This document shows, piece after piece, positions 36,241 to 48,159 of a stretch of DNA of 64,000 bases. Origin of the DNA: Lineus longissimus. Taxonomy: Eukaryota; Nemertea; Pilidiophora; Heteronemertea; Lineidae. The DNA lies in the NCBI RefSeq assembly GCF_910592395.1, contig NC_088309.1, positions 10,668,501-10,732,500 of the forward strand, in the 5' to 3' direction. Each line of letters opens with the position of its first letter. Positions within the stretch are counted from its first letter, which is position 1. Made by a program: the position numbers and the translations under genes. The notes beneath the pieces are model-generated. The model was not told the origin of the DNA. It worked only from the letters and a program-made list of their open reading frames with translations, and ran no database searches.

Positions 36241-36381
36241 TTAATCTTTCTCAGACTTGAAGACACAACCTTTGCCTCTACATTTTTATAAGAAATGTTT
36301 CATCAGAGAACATAGCTCTGAGGTAATGCCATTGCTTTTCCGAATCCAGGTTATATGACGCATGCGTGAAAACTAACTTAC

Positions 36382-36607
36382 AAAGAGCTTCTGTGGATCT
36401 GGTGAAAGTGGTCTACTAGGCACTTCAACTGGCTGCGCCTTCTGCTGTAATTTGGTGATCTTTTCGAGGCTTCGCGCTATCCTGGACAGCTCGGGACTTC
36501 GCGACCTTTCGACGATATTCTTTGGAGAGACGTCTGGTGTTGATGAACGGAAACGATCAGAATATAAACGTTCCATACTCTTGGCACTTCGGGTGGGACT
36601 TGTCGAT
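36382..36607 (-). CDS. Coiled-coil gene exon: Ser/Pro-rich linker
   Basis: The exon is 226 bp (1 + 75 codons), entered in phase 2 after TTTTTCAG and left in phase 0 at CTCTTT|GTAAGT. It encodes STSPTR, SSTPDVSP, RSRSPELSR and RPLSPDP, that is five or so SP/TP sites that proline-directed kinases such as CDKs or MAPKs could use, on a basic background. A short amphipathic piece (SLEKITKLQQ) follows. This is the only clearly non-coiled-coil part of the visible product and looks like a regulated, disordered linker. A (GAA)n run lies about 140 bp upstream of the acceptor. Confidence 0.85.
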
Positions 36608-36744
36608 CTGAAAAAGAAACCACAAATCTTGAACTCTAAATTTCGGTAAAAGTTCGAGTCACAATATATAGATCCCAATTTGGCACCATGTAAAACTGCA
36701 AAAAGATGCATGGCTGTCAATTCAAGACCAAATGAAGAAGAATG

Positions 36745-36795
36745 GCGGGAGAAGAAGAAGAAGAAGAAGAAGAAGAAGAAGAAGCAGCAGCAGAA
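36745..36795 (+). repeat. (GAA)n / (CAG)n microsatellite
   Basis: About eleven GAA-type triplets are followed by CAGCAGCAG, about 140 bp upstream of the acceptor of the Ser/Pro-rich exon. On the gene's own strand this is a (TTC)n pyrimidine run. Confidence 0.95.
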
Positions 36796-37308
36796 GCTAA
36801 GATATTCTATAGTCACTTCTATAGTCACAAAATGGTGTCCCCAGGTAAATATTTTTGTACCCTGTAAAGAATGGGACTTTTTGCTGTTTTCATTTAGCAT
36901 AAACATAACTTATTCCCATTTTAATGATTTCCGAGATGGAGGACATGATCTGCTTTCATGACGCCGATGACATCGTGAATTCCATGTTAGAACTTTCGAA
37001 TACAACACTTGCTATGATCACACGCTATCCAATTACAAAGAACGAAATAATTGGAAAGTTATATAGGGATGTATGGAGAAGCTATTTTAAGACAGAATGA
37101 AAAATTAAACTAAAATCAATAGTGCTATTTCCGTTGCAGACAACAATTATTGTATTCAAGATTTTTCAAAACAAACGTCAAAAAGTTGTATTTTCACAGT
37201 GGTGATAAACCCATCCTGACTCTCATGCGTTTGCATCACTACTATCGAGGTCCACAAACCCATGACGGATTCCATCAATTTTCCTGTTTTCTCGGCGCGC
37301 TCAGTCAA

Positions 37309-37496
37309 GAATCAGATCGGACTGAAATTCATTGTCAGAGGTCACCCGACCTGAGGGGTCCTGTGTACAAAATTTCAAGTTCATAGCTCTAGCGGTTAAG
37401 ACACGTGCCACTGTTTTTGAAACAGGATATAGACAATGGACGACAACGACGGACGACAGACACAGCGGTGTTGTATAGACTCCCCTACACTGAACC
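37309..37496 (+). repeat. Dispersed repeat fragment related to 52732-53352
   Basis: It shares GAATCAGATCGGACTGAAAT, TTTCAAGTTCATAGC, GCGGTTAAGA, and GACACAGCGGTGTTGTAT followed by GACTCCCCTA with the element at 53 kb. The left end is missing. Confidence 0.75.
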
Positions 37497-39445
37497 AAAT
37501 CTAATAAAGCATTAAATATGATACATACTGAGAAATACGCACAGAATATATGATTTTTCTGCATTTCCATGTATCATTGACATGGTGGAGTCATTGAGTA
37601 ACTACGTTTTTGCATGGCTTCTTCTGGCAACTGCAATTTATTTTTAGGGATACACAATAGATTTAATTTTTAACGTCTCAGAGGCAAAAGGAAAATCGTC
37701 ATGACTCAGCAATGAAAACTTATGGTCAGCGCCAAAGACAGATTAGCACATATGTAAGAAGAAATGCTGATTTCAATGCAAGTCAAAGTTCTTCACATTT
37801 TGTGTGAAAAAAACCCTAAGGACGACAACCTCTTGAGCTAGCACAGATAAGTGGACTGCACTAGCCTTTGCAGTAAAACGTTAGGGCACGTACATCTGAC
37901 GACAACATTCACAAGGAAACGCAATCATGGGCGTAAGATTTCTCCTGGCCTGTTCTCCTCAACGCAGCGTGATTAGATTTGTCTTTTGTCACCAGCAATA
38001 AGGGGAGACGGATAGAATCATGTAACTCAATAGACAGCTGTAATGTTGGTTAGATACATGATGCAAAGTTCAATGTGTTATATAAGAGAAATGGGATATT
38101 CGTCACACTGATTAGAAGTGTATACAATGGTATATCATATATCATATGTCCCTATGGATGACCAGAGACTAAATGAAAAACAAAAAATGCTGCAAGACTC
38201 TCTTATTTCATGAAAACGACAAAAAATCTGATAAACAAGTCTGTGACAGCATTGTAGGAAGTGTTCAAATCGACCTTCACATTATTTTGTGACCCGTCAC
38301 AGCAAAACCAGTCACAAGTCGGGCTGAGCTCGGTTGAAACGGACTGGTTGTTCATTTCACTGTTGTCAGCCTTCTGTGAAATCTGAGTACATCAATTTCT
38401 TCCATTATACTCTTGGTGTCATTTAGGCCCATCTTCTGCGTGACATGTGCTTCGTTTTGCTGTGACTGGTCATATTTTATTCTAAACAAATTGGTTGCTG
38501 CCATGTCCTATTATTTCCAGTGTACATTGCACCTTATTTTAGCCACTGTGTTTTTGCGTCGCATCCATAAAAACTTGGGTTGGTATCAGGAAGCAATCAA
38601 ATTCGAATTTCGATGTTTAGATGGAGGTGTTTTATAAAAGGAACTGATACCTCAATGACGGTATTAACTGTCTCACCAAACAACTGTTGTGTGGAGCTTT
38701 CAGTTCACCCCAAACCATGGTAAGGTGCCACAGTTTTGGCCTACTTTTAGCTCCACTCTACTGTAGCAGTGTTTGGTCATACAACCAATACCTTCAGTTC
38801 AGTATCAATTCCTTAGACCATAGATTTTCAAAATTCAACCGAACTCTAACCGGCTGCAGCTAAACTCCAGCTACTTTACAATGAAACAAGTCTCTTTAAT
38901 GGAGAAGCACCATTATTTTAATCCCAATAAGATACAGCCTACACGGAGAGATTTAAATTCTAAACGGATATCTGAGTACGTAGCCACTCAAAAACCTTAA
39001 TCACACTCCACCTTCACATTTGCAAGTTCAAAGAAATCAGGGTCTTTACTCTTAAGACAGTAAACAGCTAATATTCTCTGAAGTAGGATTGAAGAAGAAT
39101 CTTCTCAAAAGCTAAATGCTCTCTTAAGTTGAGCTCTGTGCAAGCTTAAAAACACTTGATTTTTCTCTGACAAATGAATTTTCAAGTTGATTTGTGCGAA
39201 AGTGCTGCTTATTATGTGGACAACTGCTTTTTGTAGCATCGTTCATGACGATGAAGAAATGCAATGCATCACAACAAGATGCATCATGCCATCATGAGAC
39301 TGGTTTAACAGCTGTCACAGCATCATGTAGTGATGTATCAGACCAAAATATTGGTCTATCATTTTAATTGTATGCCAAATGTATTTTTTATAGAAATCCG
39401 CAAAAGTAAGATGTCTACAAAAAGTTGGCGGTTTACCGCATTTAC

Positions 39446-39610
39446 CTTCTGCCGCTCCGAGCGACTGGAGTAGAGGTCATCCGTTTCCGGCGCTCCTCCT
39501 CCATTTCCCGTTGGATTCGCCGCGATTCCCGCTTGATCTCTCGCGTACTTTCTTTGATTTCCTCATCCTGGGATGTCGACATCTCATGATCATCACGGTA
39601 ACCATAACGT
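39446..39610 (-). CDS. Coiled-coil gene, most upstream exon recovered: charged helical segment
   Basis: The exon is 165 bp. The acceptor (CTCCAG|ACGTTA) and donor (AGAAG|GTAAAT) fit consensus. The first base completes a split codon and the exon ends with AG of another, giving Arg at the next junction. The peptide begins YGYRDDHEM and continues with alternating acidic and basic stretches such as RESRRIQREMEEERRKR, typical of a stable charged helix, then a Thr/Ser/Arg tail (TSTPVARSGR). Further exons must lie upstream; none was firmly found between here and 58 kb. Confidence 0.8.
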
Positions 39611-39792
39611 CTGGAGGTAAACAAAGAAAATTGAATTTAGCTGGGTAGTCGTAGGATGAAAGGGACGCTGATCGGTTGGTAATACGTTGGGGATTTCCTG
39701 CGTCTGGGCAGAGAAAGGGATGAAAATATATAGCTCGACTGTTGGGTTGAATTACGGAATTGTCTATCAAATGAGCAACAGGCAGGTGGAAC

Positions 39793-39940
39793 CTATATAA
39801 AAGTCAAAGAATTTGGAAGTTTTTTTATTTCTTCGGTATCATTGATGGTTTGGCCTTGCTCAGAGTGTAAGTTTTTTAATTTCTTCTTTATTTCTTCTGA
39901 ATCATTGATGGTTCGGCCTTGCTCAGAGTGCGTATTGAAT
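39793..39940 (-). CDS. Possible alternative exon with an in-frame 21-codon duplication
   Basis: After a good acceptor (TTGCATTTCAG|ATTCAA), entered in the same phase as its neighbour exon, a frame runs 48 codons to a TAG. It encodes HSEQGRTINDSEEIKKKLKN and then HSEQGQTINDTEEIKKL, a 63-bp tandem duplication. The Glu/Lys helix-like content resembles the gene it sits in. There is no usable donor before the stop, so it could only be an alternative last exon or a decayed one. Confidence 0.25.
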
Positions 39941-40448
39941 CTGAAATGCAATGAAGAATAGAAAGAAAACTGCAGTTGATTCTTGTCGATGTTTACTGCT
40001 TTCATTGAGTTTTATTTTGCAAAGTATTTATTTTGTCACTACTTCAATAGTAATGAATACGTTTCTTGTACACGCTTGTATAGTTTTCATGTACTGTGAC
40101 ATAAGAGAGACCCCAAGGGGCATCTTTGTGTGACTCAATCTGACCTACATGGCTTCTACCTATAATGTCCATTTAATACACAATAACCCTTCAGGACAAC
40201 ATAAGTGTATCAATTATGATGGATATTTTATGAACCATCTACCTGGAGATAAGCCATACTTCATCATTACAAGCATTTTGTTCCATTAAGGCGGATAATA
40301 TCAGGAAAATTAATAACATGAGGCCATCAGGCATGATGACAATGATAACTTTGAGATAATTGATAAAAAGCTTTGTAAAAAATTTCCAGTTGACACACAA
40401 AAAAATATATGATACTGAGAACAGAAAGTCACAAATATCAACGGGGTT

Positions 40449-41210
40449 CATTACCAGCTATTGCGGGCCTAGCACACTCTGTTTTGAATAGAGGGAGACT
40501 CCATCATTCCTATTGTTTGAGATTGGAAAGGTGTGAATTAATCTGGCAATTAGCCTCCTGTGCATTGGTGCATACAAACACTAAAATGTTTGGTTTTTGC
40601 TGATTTAGGGTCAAATAAATCAGCCAAAAGTTTTGAAAGCTTCACAAATGATTGTTGCAAGGAAGTACTTTATGATAGTTTGCGAAATTTTGATTAATTC
40701 TAGGTGGAAAGTAATATTTTTCGCATATTTGTTGGGAAAAAAATTGAAAATCCTCCAATTTTCAACCCCCCTATGGACACTATGAATTTTTCTCCAATAA
40801 AGCTGAAATCTTGGGAATATAATCCTAAGAGTTATATCAACCACGTCTGAAGTCGGGAGTTTGTATCAAATGTATAGTTTCGGAGCTAGCGCAGCTAGAA
40901 AAGCCCCCAAAACCCACTTTCTCAGGAATTTACACTACGGGCTACGAGTGAAGCATTACAGATTTACCAAAATTTTCAACCTATAGATGGACACATCGAA
41001 TTTCCATCCAAATCACTCCAAATTTTGCCAGTAAATACCTAGACATATATAGAATTGTGTCAGAAGTCGGGAGTTGGGATTATTTTAACACCCCGCCCAA
41101 AAAGCCAACTTTATTGATATTTCCTATGCATTTTCCATTAGGCTTGCCAGGACCAATTAAGCAGGTGCACTAATTGGCTTAATTGGCTAGGCCCGCAATA
41201 GCTGGTAATG
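40449..41210. mobile_element. 762-bp element with perfect 25-bp terminal inverted repeats
   Basis: CATTACCAGCTATTGCGGGC plus CTAGC at the left is the exact inverse of GCTAGGCCCGCAATAGCTGG plus TAATG at the right. The interior has two diverged blocks each ending in a (C/A)GAAGTCGGGAG word (near 40849 and 41060) and no ORF. No clear target duplication, so the superfamily is open. Confidence 0.8.
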
Positions 41211-42174
41211 TGTCAAAATGTTAAATACAAAGCGCAAAAGTTGAAATAAATCCCGAAATTAAATGGCCGTGAATATTTCTGGGTTTACAGCACACTTCAT
41301 TTGACATCAAAATTCAAAAACCCGTTATTCGAATTCAATTCAAATCATGTAATGTACAATGTCAGAATGATCATGTGACATAGAAAAAGCAAGAAAATCA
41401 ATACTGATAGGCATGCAACAGGATAAAGGAAGTTCCTTTTTACTTCATAATGGATTTATGATGTAGTATTCCATATTAAGGCTGGCTGGCATCATTCTCT
41501 TTATGTTTCCATGGAGTTGGGCTGCGTGTACCAGTTCCGGTGTGTGACATGTCTAAGTGTTACATGCCAGTGTGGGCAGCAGATATGCTTTTCTCTGGAG
41601 AACTAGCTTCTCTCATGGCCGCATATTCCATACATGTAATCTTGAAAAATATAGCTTCCAGATTGCTTATTTTGCTTGCGATCTTAAATTGAATATGTCT
41701 TAATTGAATCACTGATGTATAAAAAACTGCAGAACATGATAGAGGCAGTAGGTTTGAGAAATACTTCTAAGAGAATTGACATACCATTTTGGTAAGGTAT
41801 GTCTGTAGGCCTATTCATCTTACTCTCATTAAAGCTTGGCTGATACACCATTAACATGAGATTAATACACCTATGAAATAGAAAGTAAGTTATTGTATAT
41901 TTTGTAGTGTATTATGGCTAAACCAAAAACAAATCTGGAGACCTGCTAGTTGTGAAAGAAAATGCTAACTATCCTTTCTATTGTTTGTTCAATTCTAGCC
42001 TTTCCTGCAGGCACATAAACAATCTTTAAGAGAGACTGGGGAGAGGATATTACCCCTTAAGTCAAAACCAACAAACATTCTGTGATAAAAGAAGAAGGTA
42101 TTCCAGAGAAATACCTCCTTTGTTGCATATACCGAATAGCTAGGCCTATGACAATGTTGGCTGAAACTGTCTTA

Positions 42175-42358
42175 GGAAGTCAGATTGTGGGAACAATGCA
42201 GTTTTTGCAATTTGGGGGCAAAAATGCAGAAATCTGTCTTAAATGTAGGATGAGAAAAACGTTCCAGAGGAAGTCGCATTGTGGGAACAATGCAGATTTT
42301 GCAATTTGGGGGAAAAAATGCAGAAATCTGTCTTAAATGCAAGATGAAAAAAGGTTTT
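42175..42358 (+). repeat. ~100-bp tandem duplication
   Basis: GGAAGTC(A/G)(G/C)ATTGTGGGAAC, TTTTGCAATTTGGGGG and GCAGAAATCTGTCTTAAATG occur twice, near 42175 and 42276. Confidence 0.85.
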
Positions 42359-42524
42359 CCTCAGAAAGGACTGCTGGCCCCAGGGTATTGGTAAGGCTTC
42401 TAGTCAGTCTGTACCTGGAATCAGTCGCAGCTCAAATATGCCTCTTTTTAAGGTGAGATGCGTATCCCTCAGAAAATTAACCTCTCAGTTGAGGTAAATT
42501 GTAACCTCTGTTGTCAGGCATAAT

Positions 42525-43585
42525 TCAAATCTGGCCGGTTTTCATGAGGAACAGAGCGGCCTGCCACTACGTAAGGCATTTCCGTAGCAGTCGTCTTCTC
42601 AGGTTGTTGTTTTCGGGATGCCAAGAAGTAACCGGGATGATCAAGATGACAAGACAAGTGTTGCATATCTTACAACTCATGTATGAAGATATGGGAACAG
42701 ACGACATTGTGTACAAATTCCTTTAAACATAGATACTCTTTAATCAGACCTCCAGATGCGTTTTGCCTCATTTGTTTTGCATCGCATAGGTTCATCAGTG
42801 GGGTTACGATGTGAAATTACCGATGGTTTTTGTGCAAGTGACCGGTCTGACGTCGCTGGCTACTGTGCTTGTTGTGGCGACGTTATGTTGGTTGTGACGC
42901 ATTGCTACACTGTTGATAACTCCGGCATCACGAAGCTGGCCTCGGGTGTTTTCGGAAGCATTCGTGATGTACTTTTACGGAGCAGGAAACACCAGCCAGC
43001 GACGTCAGACCTGTCACTTGAACAAAAACCATTGGACATTTCACATTGTAACCCAACTGATGAGCCTATGGGATGCAAAAGAAATGAGGTGAAACGCGTC
43101 TGGAGGTCTAATAAAAAAGTTTCTATGTTTTAATGAACTGTACACAGCGTCACCTGTTCCCATATCTTCATACTTTAGCATATCTTACAACCCACCATTT
43201 GAGGATCCTTGCCTGACTGGTCAACTCACATTCGAGTTGTTGTTTGAAAGTTGTCGAAGACCAACCATATTATGGTAACCATGGTAAGTGTCATAGATGT
43301 ATCAGCTGAGTTTTAGATCCATTGGCAAGAACAGAGCAGTCATGACTCTTGGCATTATCGCCCCGAGTTATTTCCACAGTTGTCTTCTCATGTTCAAGTT
43401 GTTATTCGCAGGAAATTGTCGAAGCACACACAAGGACAGTAAAGTCGGAAAGACAATAAGTGCCGAGATCTACCAGTTGACAGATGAGCTGTATCTAGGC
43501 AGATTTGCTAGAACAGAGCGGTCACAACTCTTGACATTATTGCTGCAGTCTTTTAATGTTCTCAAGTTTTTGTTCGTATAGGCCA
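42525..43585 (+). repeat. Diverged ~100-bp repeat around the long inverted repeat
   Basis: A block like AACAGAGCGGTCATGACTCT ... GTTGTCTTCTCATGTTCAAG ... GTTGTT recurs near 42550, 43330 and 43505 with many changes. Confidence 0.4.
42682..43172. repeat. Long inverted repeat, two ~179-bp arms, 134-bp spacer
   Basis: The left arm (42682-42860, TATGAAGATATGGGAACAG... to GACGTCGCTGGC) is an inverted copy of the right arm (42995-43172), roughly 80-85 percent alike by eye. GCATATCTTACAAC lies just outside both arms (42663 and 43178) as a direct repeat. A 125-codon frame spans the arms but looks incidental. This could be a foldback-type element. Confidence 0.75.
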
Positions 43586-46500
43586 ATGAAAGTTGATTTC
43601 ATGGTTCTTGTCACTGCCCTCACCTCATTATAAATTTACCATGGAACAGTTCATCACTTTTACAAAACTGAAGATTTTACAAAAATAAATAAAGGTCTTC
43701 ACTCATCGTCAATTGCAAGACCTGTGGATAGGTCCAGAGCAGCCAAAAACAGAATTAAAATGCAGGGGGTGAGTTTTAACCCCTAAATTTGTATTTTTCA
43801 CCAGGTCAGGAAAATCGTGGTTTTACTTTTGATGAAAGACAAATGTTGAAAGAAGACACTCTCCTATGTCCTAGAAGTGGCTGAAGAGATCCAGGAAATC
43901 AAATTTCATGGCCCTTATCGAAGCATTTTAATGGATAGTAATAGAATTGCGAGAGCAAGTGCCAGAGGTTTAACAACTTGCGAGATCAGACAATTTGTAA
44001 TGTACAGTAACATTGAAAGGGCACGGTTCGTCAACTATCTCCATTAACAGTTTCGGCCTGTGAGGATCTTTGGGTTTTCCCAATTTCGAACCCAAGTTAT
44101 AACCTCCAAATCATTCACTGCTATTCAACTGAAGGTTAATTTGACATTCATGCTACATCAACAGAAACCATGATGATGATGGATTAGACTTGTTGCGACA
44201 TGACCTTTTGTGTCTGAAGGAAGAACAACGAAATAGCTACTCTCCATCGTAGACTTTAGCAATCTCTTGACTTTTCATTTACGACTAACAAAGTTCATCA
44301 ATCTTTCTAGCAGATGAACCAACAACCGGTATGGAATCAGCAAATATGTTCCGTATTATTCTCGAGATGGAAAAATAGTAGGACAAAAAAAACCTTTCAT
44401 TCGTGATATTTCTCGCAATGCTGAGGCTGTCTGGTGAATGGCCAGTGACAACAAGACTATATTACCTAAATGAATCCATTCAATAGTCCCATCAAAAAAA
44501 AATGCACCAGCGATGGTCTCCATGCACTTTTGCAGACAGTGCAGGAAGCACGACAGCCCTCAGGGTACTTTCTGATGATTTCAACATTTTCATTTGTTAT
44601 TTGTGATTCACCAACATTCAAGACTCTACTGAAGGCTAGTGTCATCTTGATCCCATTTGAGACTCAAATTTACTCAAGTTGACACTCAGGTTGGACTCAA
44701 GGTGAGATTCATTCTGAGGCTTAGCTTGACTCACAATGAGACTCAGACTCATCCTAACCCAAACTTGACATCCATCTTGATTCAAATAGTGAATCAATGC
44801 GACCCAAAATGAGACATATATTGTATAGACTCATATCAACTCAAATGGAAACTCAGTTGAGATTTATCTTGACGAAGCTACGAATTATTATAACTCAAAT
44901 TCAGTTCTATTTTGACTCAATTTGGGACTCAATTTGATTCAATTTAGAGTAAAAACTCATATCTATTTAAGCTCGAGACTCACTTCAAAGGGTTAACAAA
45001 TCCTGCTGTGTCTGTATTTTGATCTAGAACTTCACACAGCAACTTTATATACAAAACCCCATTAGCTGCAGAACAGAAAATTTAACTTCGTAATGACATG
45101 CTATTCCGATGGAAATGCACTGATTTAAAACTGTAACTATACCTTAAAGCCGTTTCAGAGTACCGCTAATGGAATTAAACATTGACAAGGTGGTCGTGAA
45201 GCCGCATAATGGACTACAGCAAAGGCAATGCAAACGTTTCAAATGGATTCTTGAAAGCACCCTGATGAATTAGTGCGTATCACCTACGCTTATTTAGACT
45301 GAAATGGGAAAAGGAAGAGCGGTGCTCATTTTAATGGAAATGGTGAGAAAGAAATCTGAGCCATGGCGCACCCTTTCAACACCCACACACACTCCGACTT
45401 CAACTCCGAGATTGAAATATGGCTATCAAGAGAAAGTTTGGACTTCAGATAATTGACCGATATTTTCATAAAATGTTTATATACTACCTGCATCTGCAAA
45501 AGAAATTTTGAAATTCCCAAATTGGAGGTGGAGGAATAATCAGAGATGATGAACAATTCACCGATATGGTGAAAACGGCATCATGAATTGTAACTATCTA
45601 GCCCGTTTGTTAAAAAGAAAAATCCAGCCGGAGGTAAAATGTTGTTCAAGCCCTCCTTATATTTGAGCTGTTTCTGGATCAGAAACAAGCGGAAGTTGTC
45701 TGAGACGGCTTAATAGTCATCTGTTAACACCCGCCTACCGCCCCCATTTACCTCCCGGATCTTTCCCTATCGTATTTCCCAAAAACAGTGTTGCAGACAG
45801 TGTTGTGACGAAGGAAAAATATCCGGACGTTGTCAAGAAAGTTCTCGAACATAACATGCATAATGTGAAACTGCATAACATATTTAACGGGTTTTTTTGT
45901 TGCGTAGGTTTTCCCTTTTGGTAAAATCAGCTTCAGGCTCTCAACAAATAAAGACACAAATTTCATTCTCCCAGCAAAGCAGTTGAAATTTTACTAAAAA
46001 CATATTTACATCGGATCGTGGAACACCCACTTCAACCTTCCTCAACTTACGCTCAGGGCAAATTTTCTGCATTCTGATCTCTGTTGGTTCCCATGGTCTC
46101 TCACAAATACACTTTCCAACCTTTTTTAGTCACTTACTGCCCTTTGTCACAGGTCCTGGTGACAACGGTAACTGGTTTGCGCAGTGCTTAAGGATGAAAC
46201 CACTCAGGTGGTGAAGAATCCTAAACATTACTGCCTTCCACGTCTGCGCCATCAGCCGGACAAACAAAAATATTTTCTTTCTATCAAAGTGATTACGGAG
46301 CAATCTGAACAGCAAATTGGCTATCATTAGTGCTGGGTGCACGTGTTTACTGAGCCAGATCCAAGCATCTTCATGAAGGAATATTTCATGGCTCAATCAT
46401 TTTATTGGTTTACGACAGAGATAGCAAGAAGATGGAGTAAAATCAACATTTGATGCAACATGATTCAGTAAGGCACAACACAGATCATTTGTGGTGGCTA

Positions 46501-48159
46501 CAGGGTGGCCGCCAAGACATTGAAGCATCCCTCTTTCTGGTAAAATTAGATCTTAGCTTAGATGGTCCAACGGGAACAGAATCGAGGCCGTCAAAAAAAG
46601 ACATGGCGCTGTTCAGTAGAAAAGGAGATGCTTGGTCTGAACTGGGGAAATATCCACAGACAGGCAGACAAACAGACAAGGTGGAGAATAAAAATTGAAG
46701 CCTTAATATGCGCCCTCTAGGTACAAAGAGGACTAAGTAAGTAAGTTAGATGGCCAAACGATTTTGCCTCTGCTTGACAATGCTGATCCCACCTCCGGTG
46801 GCTAATGAAATATACATATCAGTTATACACATGTGCAAAGATTATAGAAATGTAGGGGAAATATCATTGACTCTTCCCTACCCTTTTATCCTCAAACCTG
46901 TCTCTACTCTCAGACTCAGTTTAGACTAAGCATCCTGCAAACGAGCAATTTTAATCGCTGCAACTGCAGTCATGATTGCCAGTGACATAATTGGATGTGC
47001 CTGTGACAAGAATCCGTGATCACAGTGACGTGAGATTAATATCAAAACCCACTAACACTGATCTACCTGCAGACAAGAGATCTTTGTGTTGCACATAGCA
47101 GCACTTAAAATCACAAGTCCCAGCAACTAAGTCGCTCGTCTGCGTGGTGCTTTACTTCGAGTAGATCAGTTTCCCAGTGGAGTCGTTATCATCTCGAAAT
47201 CATGCTGTCTAAAATGAAAATAACAATTAAGTTCTACGATAGCAAAGGCTATCACAATGATAATGACAGCTTCCTCAAACAATAATGACAGCTCTACCTA
47301 TGAAGGATGAGCGATGATTCTGATGAAGCTGATTAAGCCAGCATCTATCTTTCTGACATATCCCAGAGCAATGTCCCTCAAGTTATAGGAAAGCTACACG
47401 GCTAATTTACAATGCTCGGCAATACGATGTACCCGATATACATTTGGAGCTTTTTAGCGGATGCTCAGTCTCCTTTTACTGCTAAATGCAGCGATATGAA
47501 GCTTGCTACCCCTCTTAACAATGTTAACAGGAAATGAACACTTTCGCGACTTGGTTTTGAATCATTTGGTAATCACACGCTTGGCTTTTGTGCTAAACAG
47601 GGATAGTTTGATCGAGCTCATCTGTCATTGTTCAAAGCATAAGTGATCATCTCAAATTTACAACAAAATACGACTTTTAACATAATGACCAAACAGAGAT
47701 AGAAATGCGGGACCAGCCGAGATTGTTTCACATCACAAAAATTTGCTGGCAAAGTTTTGTTTGGTCAAGTTGTGTTATATGCACAAGTAATAATACTGAC
47801 AACACAGGAACAAGAAATAACAATATCATGAATGAATGTGACCTTTAATATACCATGCCAACAACTGGTAGGAATCACACCACCTTATTTGGCATTCACA
47901 CCAACAAAAACGCTCAAAAGCTTAATGTCAGCTCATGCAAATGTCCAGCCTCCTGCTGCTGATATCGCACTGAAATCTGTATCATGACTTCCTGTTTTCC
48001 TCAAGACCTCCGATAATAGCCGGCACTGCCAATGGTGATTTAGCATCCGCAAATGTCAGGTTGCAAACTCCTTTATTTGGTTTCCCTGATGACTTGGAGC
48101 CTTTCTTGATGACAGAAATAATTGTGGTGCCAGTATTGGAACAGTATGCTTACAAAGTG
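43586..48159. other. No gene recognised
   Basis: Only short chance ORFs. GACTCA-rich degenerate repeats lie at 44650-44990. A donor-like GGGAG|GTAAAT at 45752 on the minus strand lacks a convincing acceptor. Confidence 0.5.
44650..44990 (+). repeat. Degenerate TTGACTCAA-type repeat
   Basis: ACTCAA, GACTCA and TTGACTC words recur every 20-30 bp with heavy divergence, suggesting an old decayed minisatellite. Confidence 0.6.

Larger units (their letters stand above)
31658..36381. other. Intron, 4.7 kb
   Basis: Contains MITE copy 3, a palindrome at 32898 and the paired arrays at 35.4-36.2 kb. A stretch near 31671 (GCAGAAGTAGGAAAGATATGG) is repeated diverged near 31854. The stretch 32960-35420 shows nothing recognised. 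Confidence 0.6.
36608..39445. other. Intron, 2.8 kb
   Basis: Contains the GAA run and the dispersed repeat copy at 37309. Nothing else is recognised. Confidence 0.6.
1168..39610 (-). other. Span of a multi-exon coiled-coil protein gene (partial, 12 internal exons seen)
   Basis: Twelve exons on the minus strand are joined by GT-AG introns with compatible phases and give about 591 codons without a stop. In transcript order they are 39610-39446, 36607-36382, 31657-31580, 28714-28602, 16732-16561, 13663-13499, 12536-12411, 11043-10865, 8253-8148, 7931-7773, 1911-1810 and 1350-1168. The first exon is entered with a codon already started and the last leaves by a donor (CAG|GTAGGA), so both termini are missing. 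The product has a charged helical start, a Ser/Pro-rich region and then almost continuous Glu/Lys/Arg/Gln-rich coiled coil. No enzyme motif, membrane span or signal peptide is seen. A structural scaffold role (centrosome, cilium rootlet or Golgi) is inferred from composition only. The orthologue is not recognised and extra exons in the longest introns cannot be excluded. Confidence 0.85.
39611..42174. other. Upstream intron or intergenic stretch
   Basis: Apart from the possible exon at 39793 and the TIR element at 40449 there is no feature I can support. Confidence 0.5.

Noticed and set aside
36680-36961. 93-codon frame with a poly-Lys run
   Set aside because: Read through the (GAA)n microsatellite, antisense to the coiled-coil gene.
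42756-43133. 125-codon frame at 42.8 kb
   Set aside because: It spans both arms of an inverted repeat; the second half is the reverse complement of the first.
45748-45966. Minus-strand frame ending near a GGGAG|GTAAAT donor
   Set aside because: The exit phase would fit the exon at 39610, but there is no good acceptor and the peptide does not resemble the gene; left out for lack of support.
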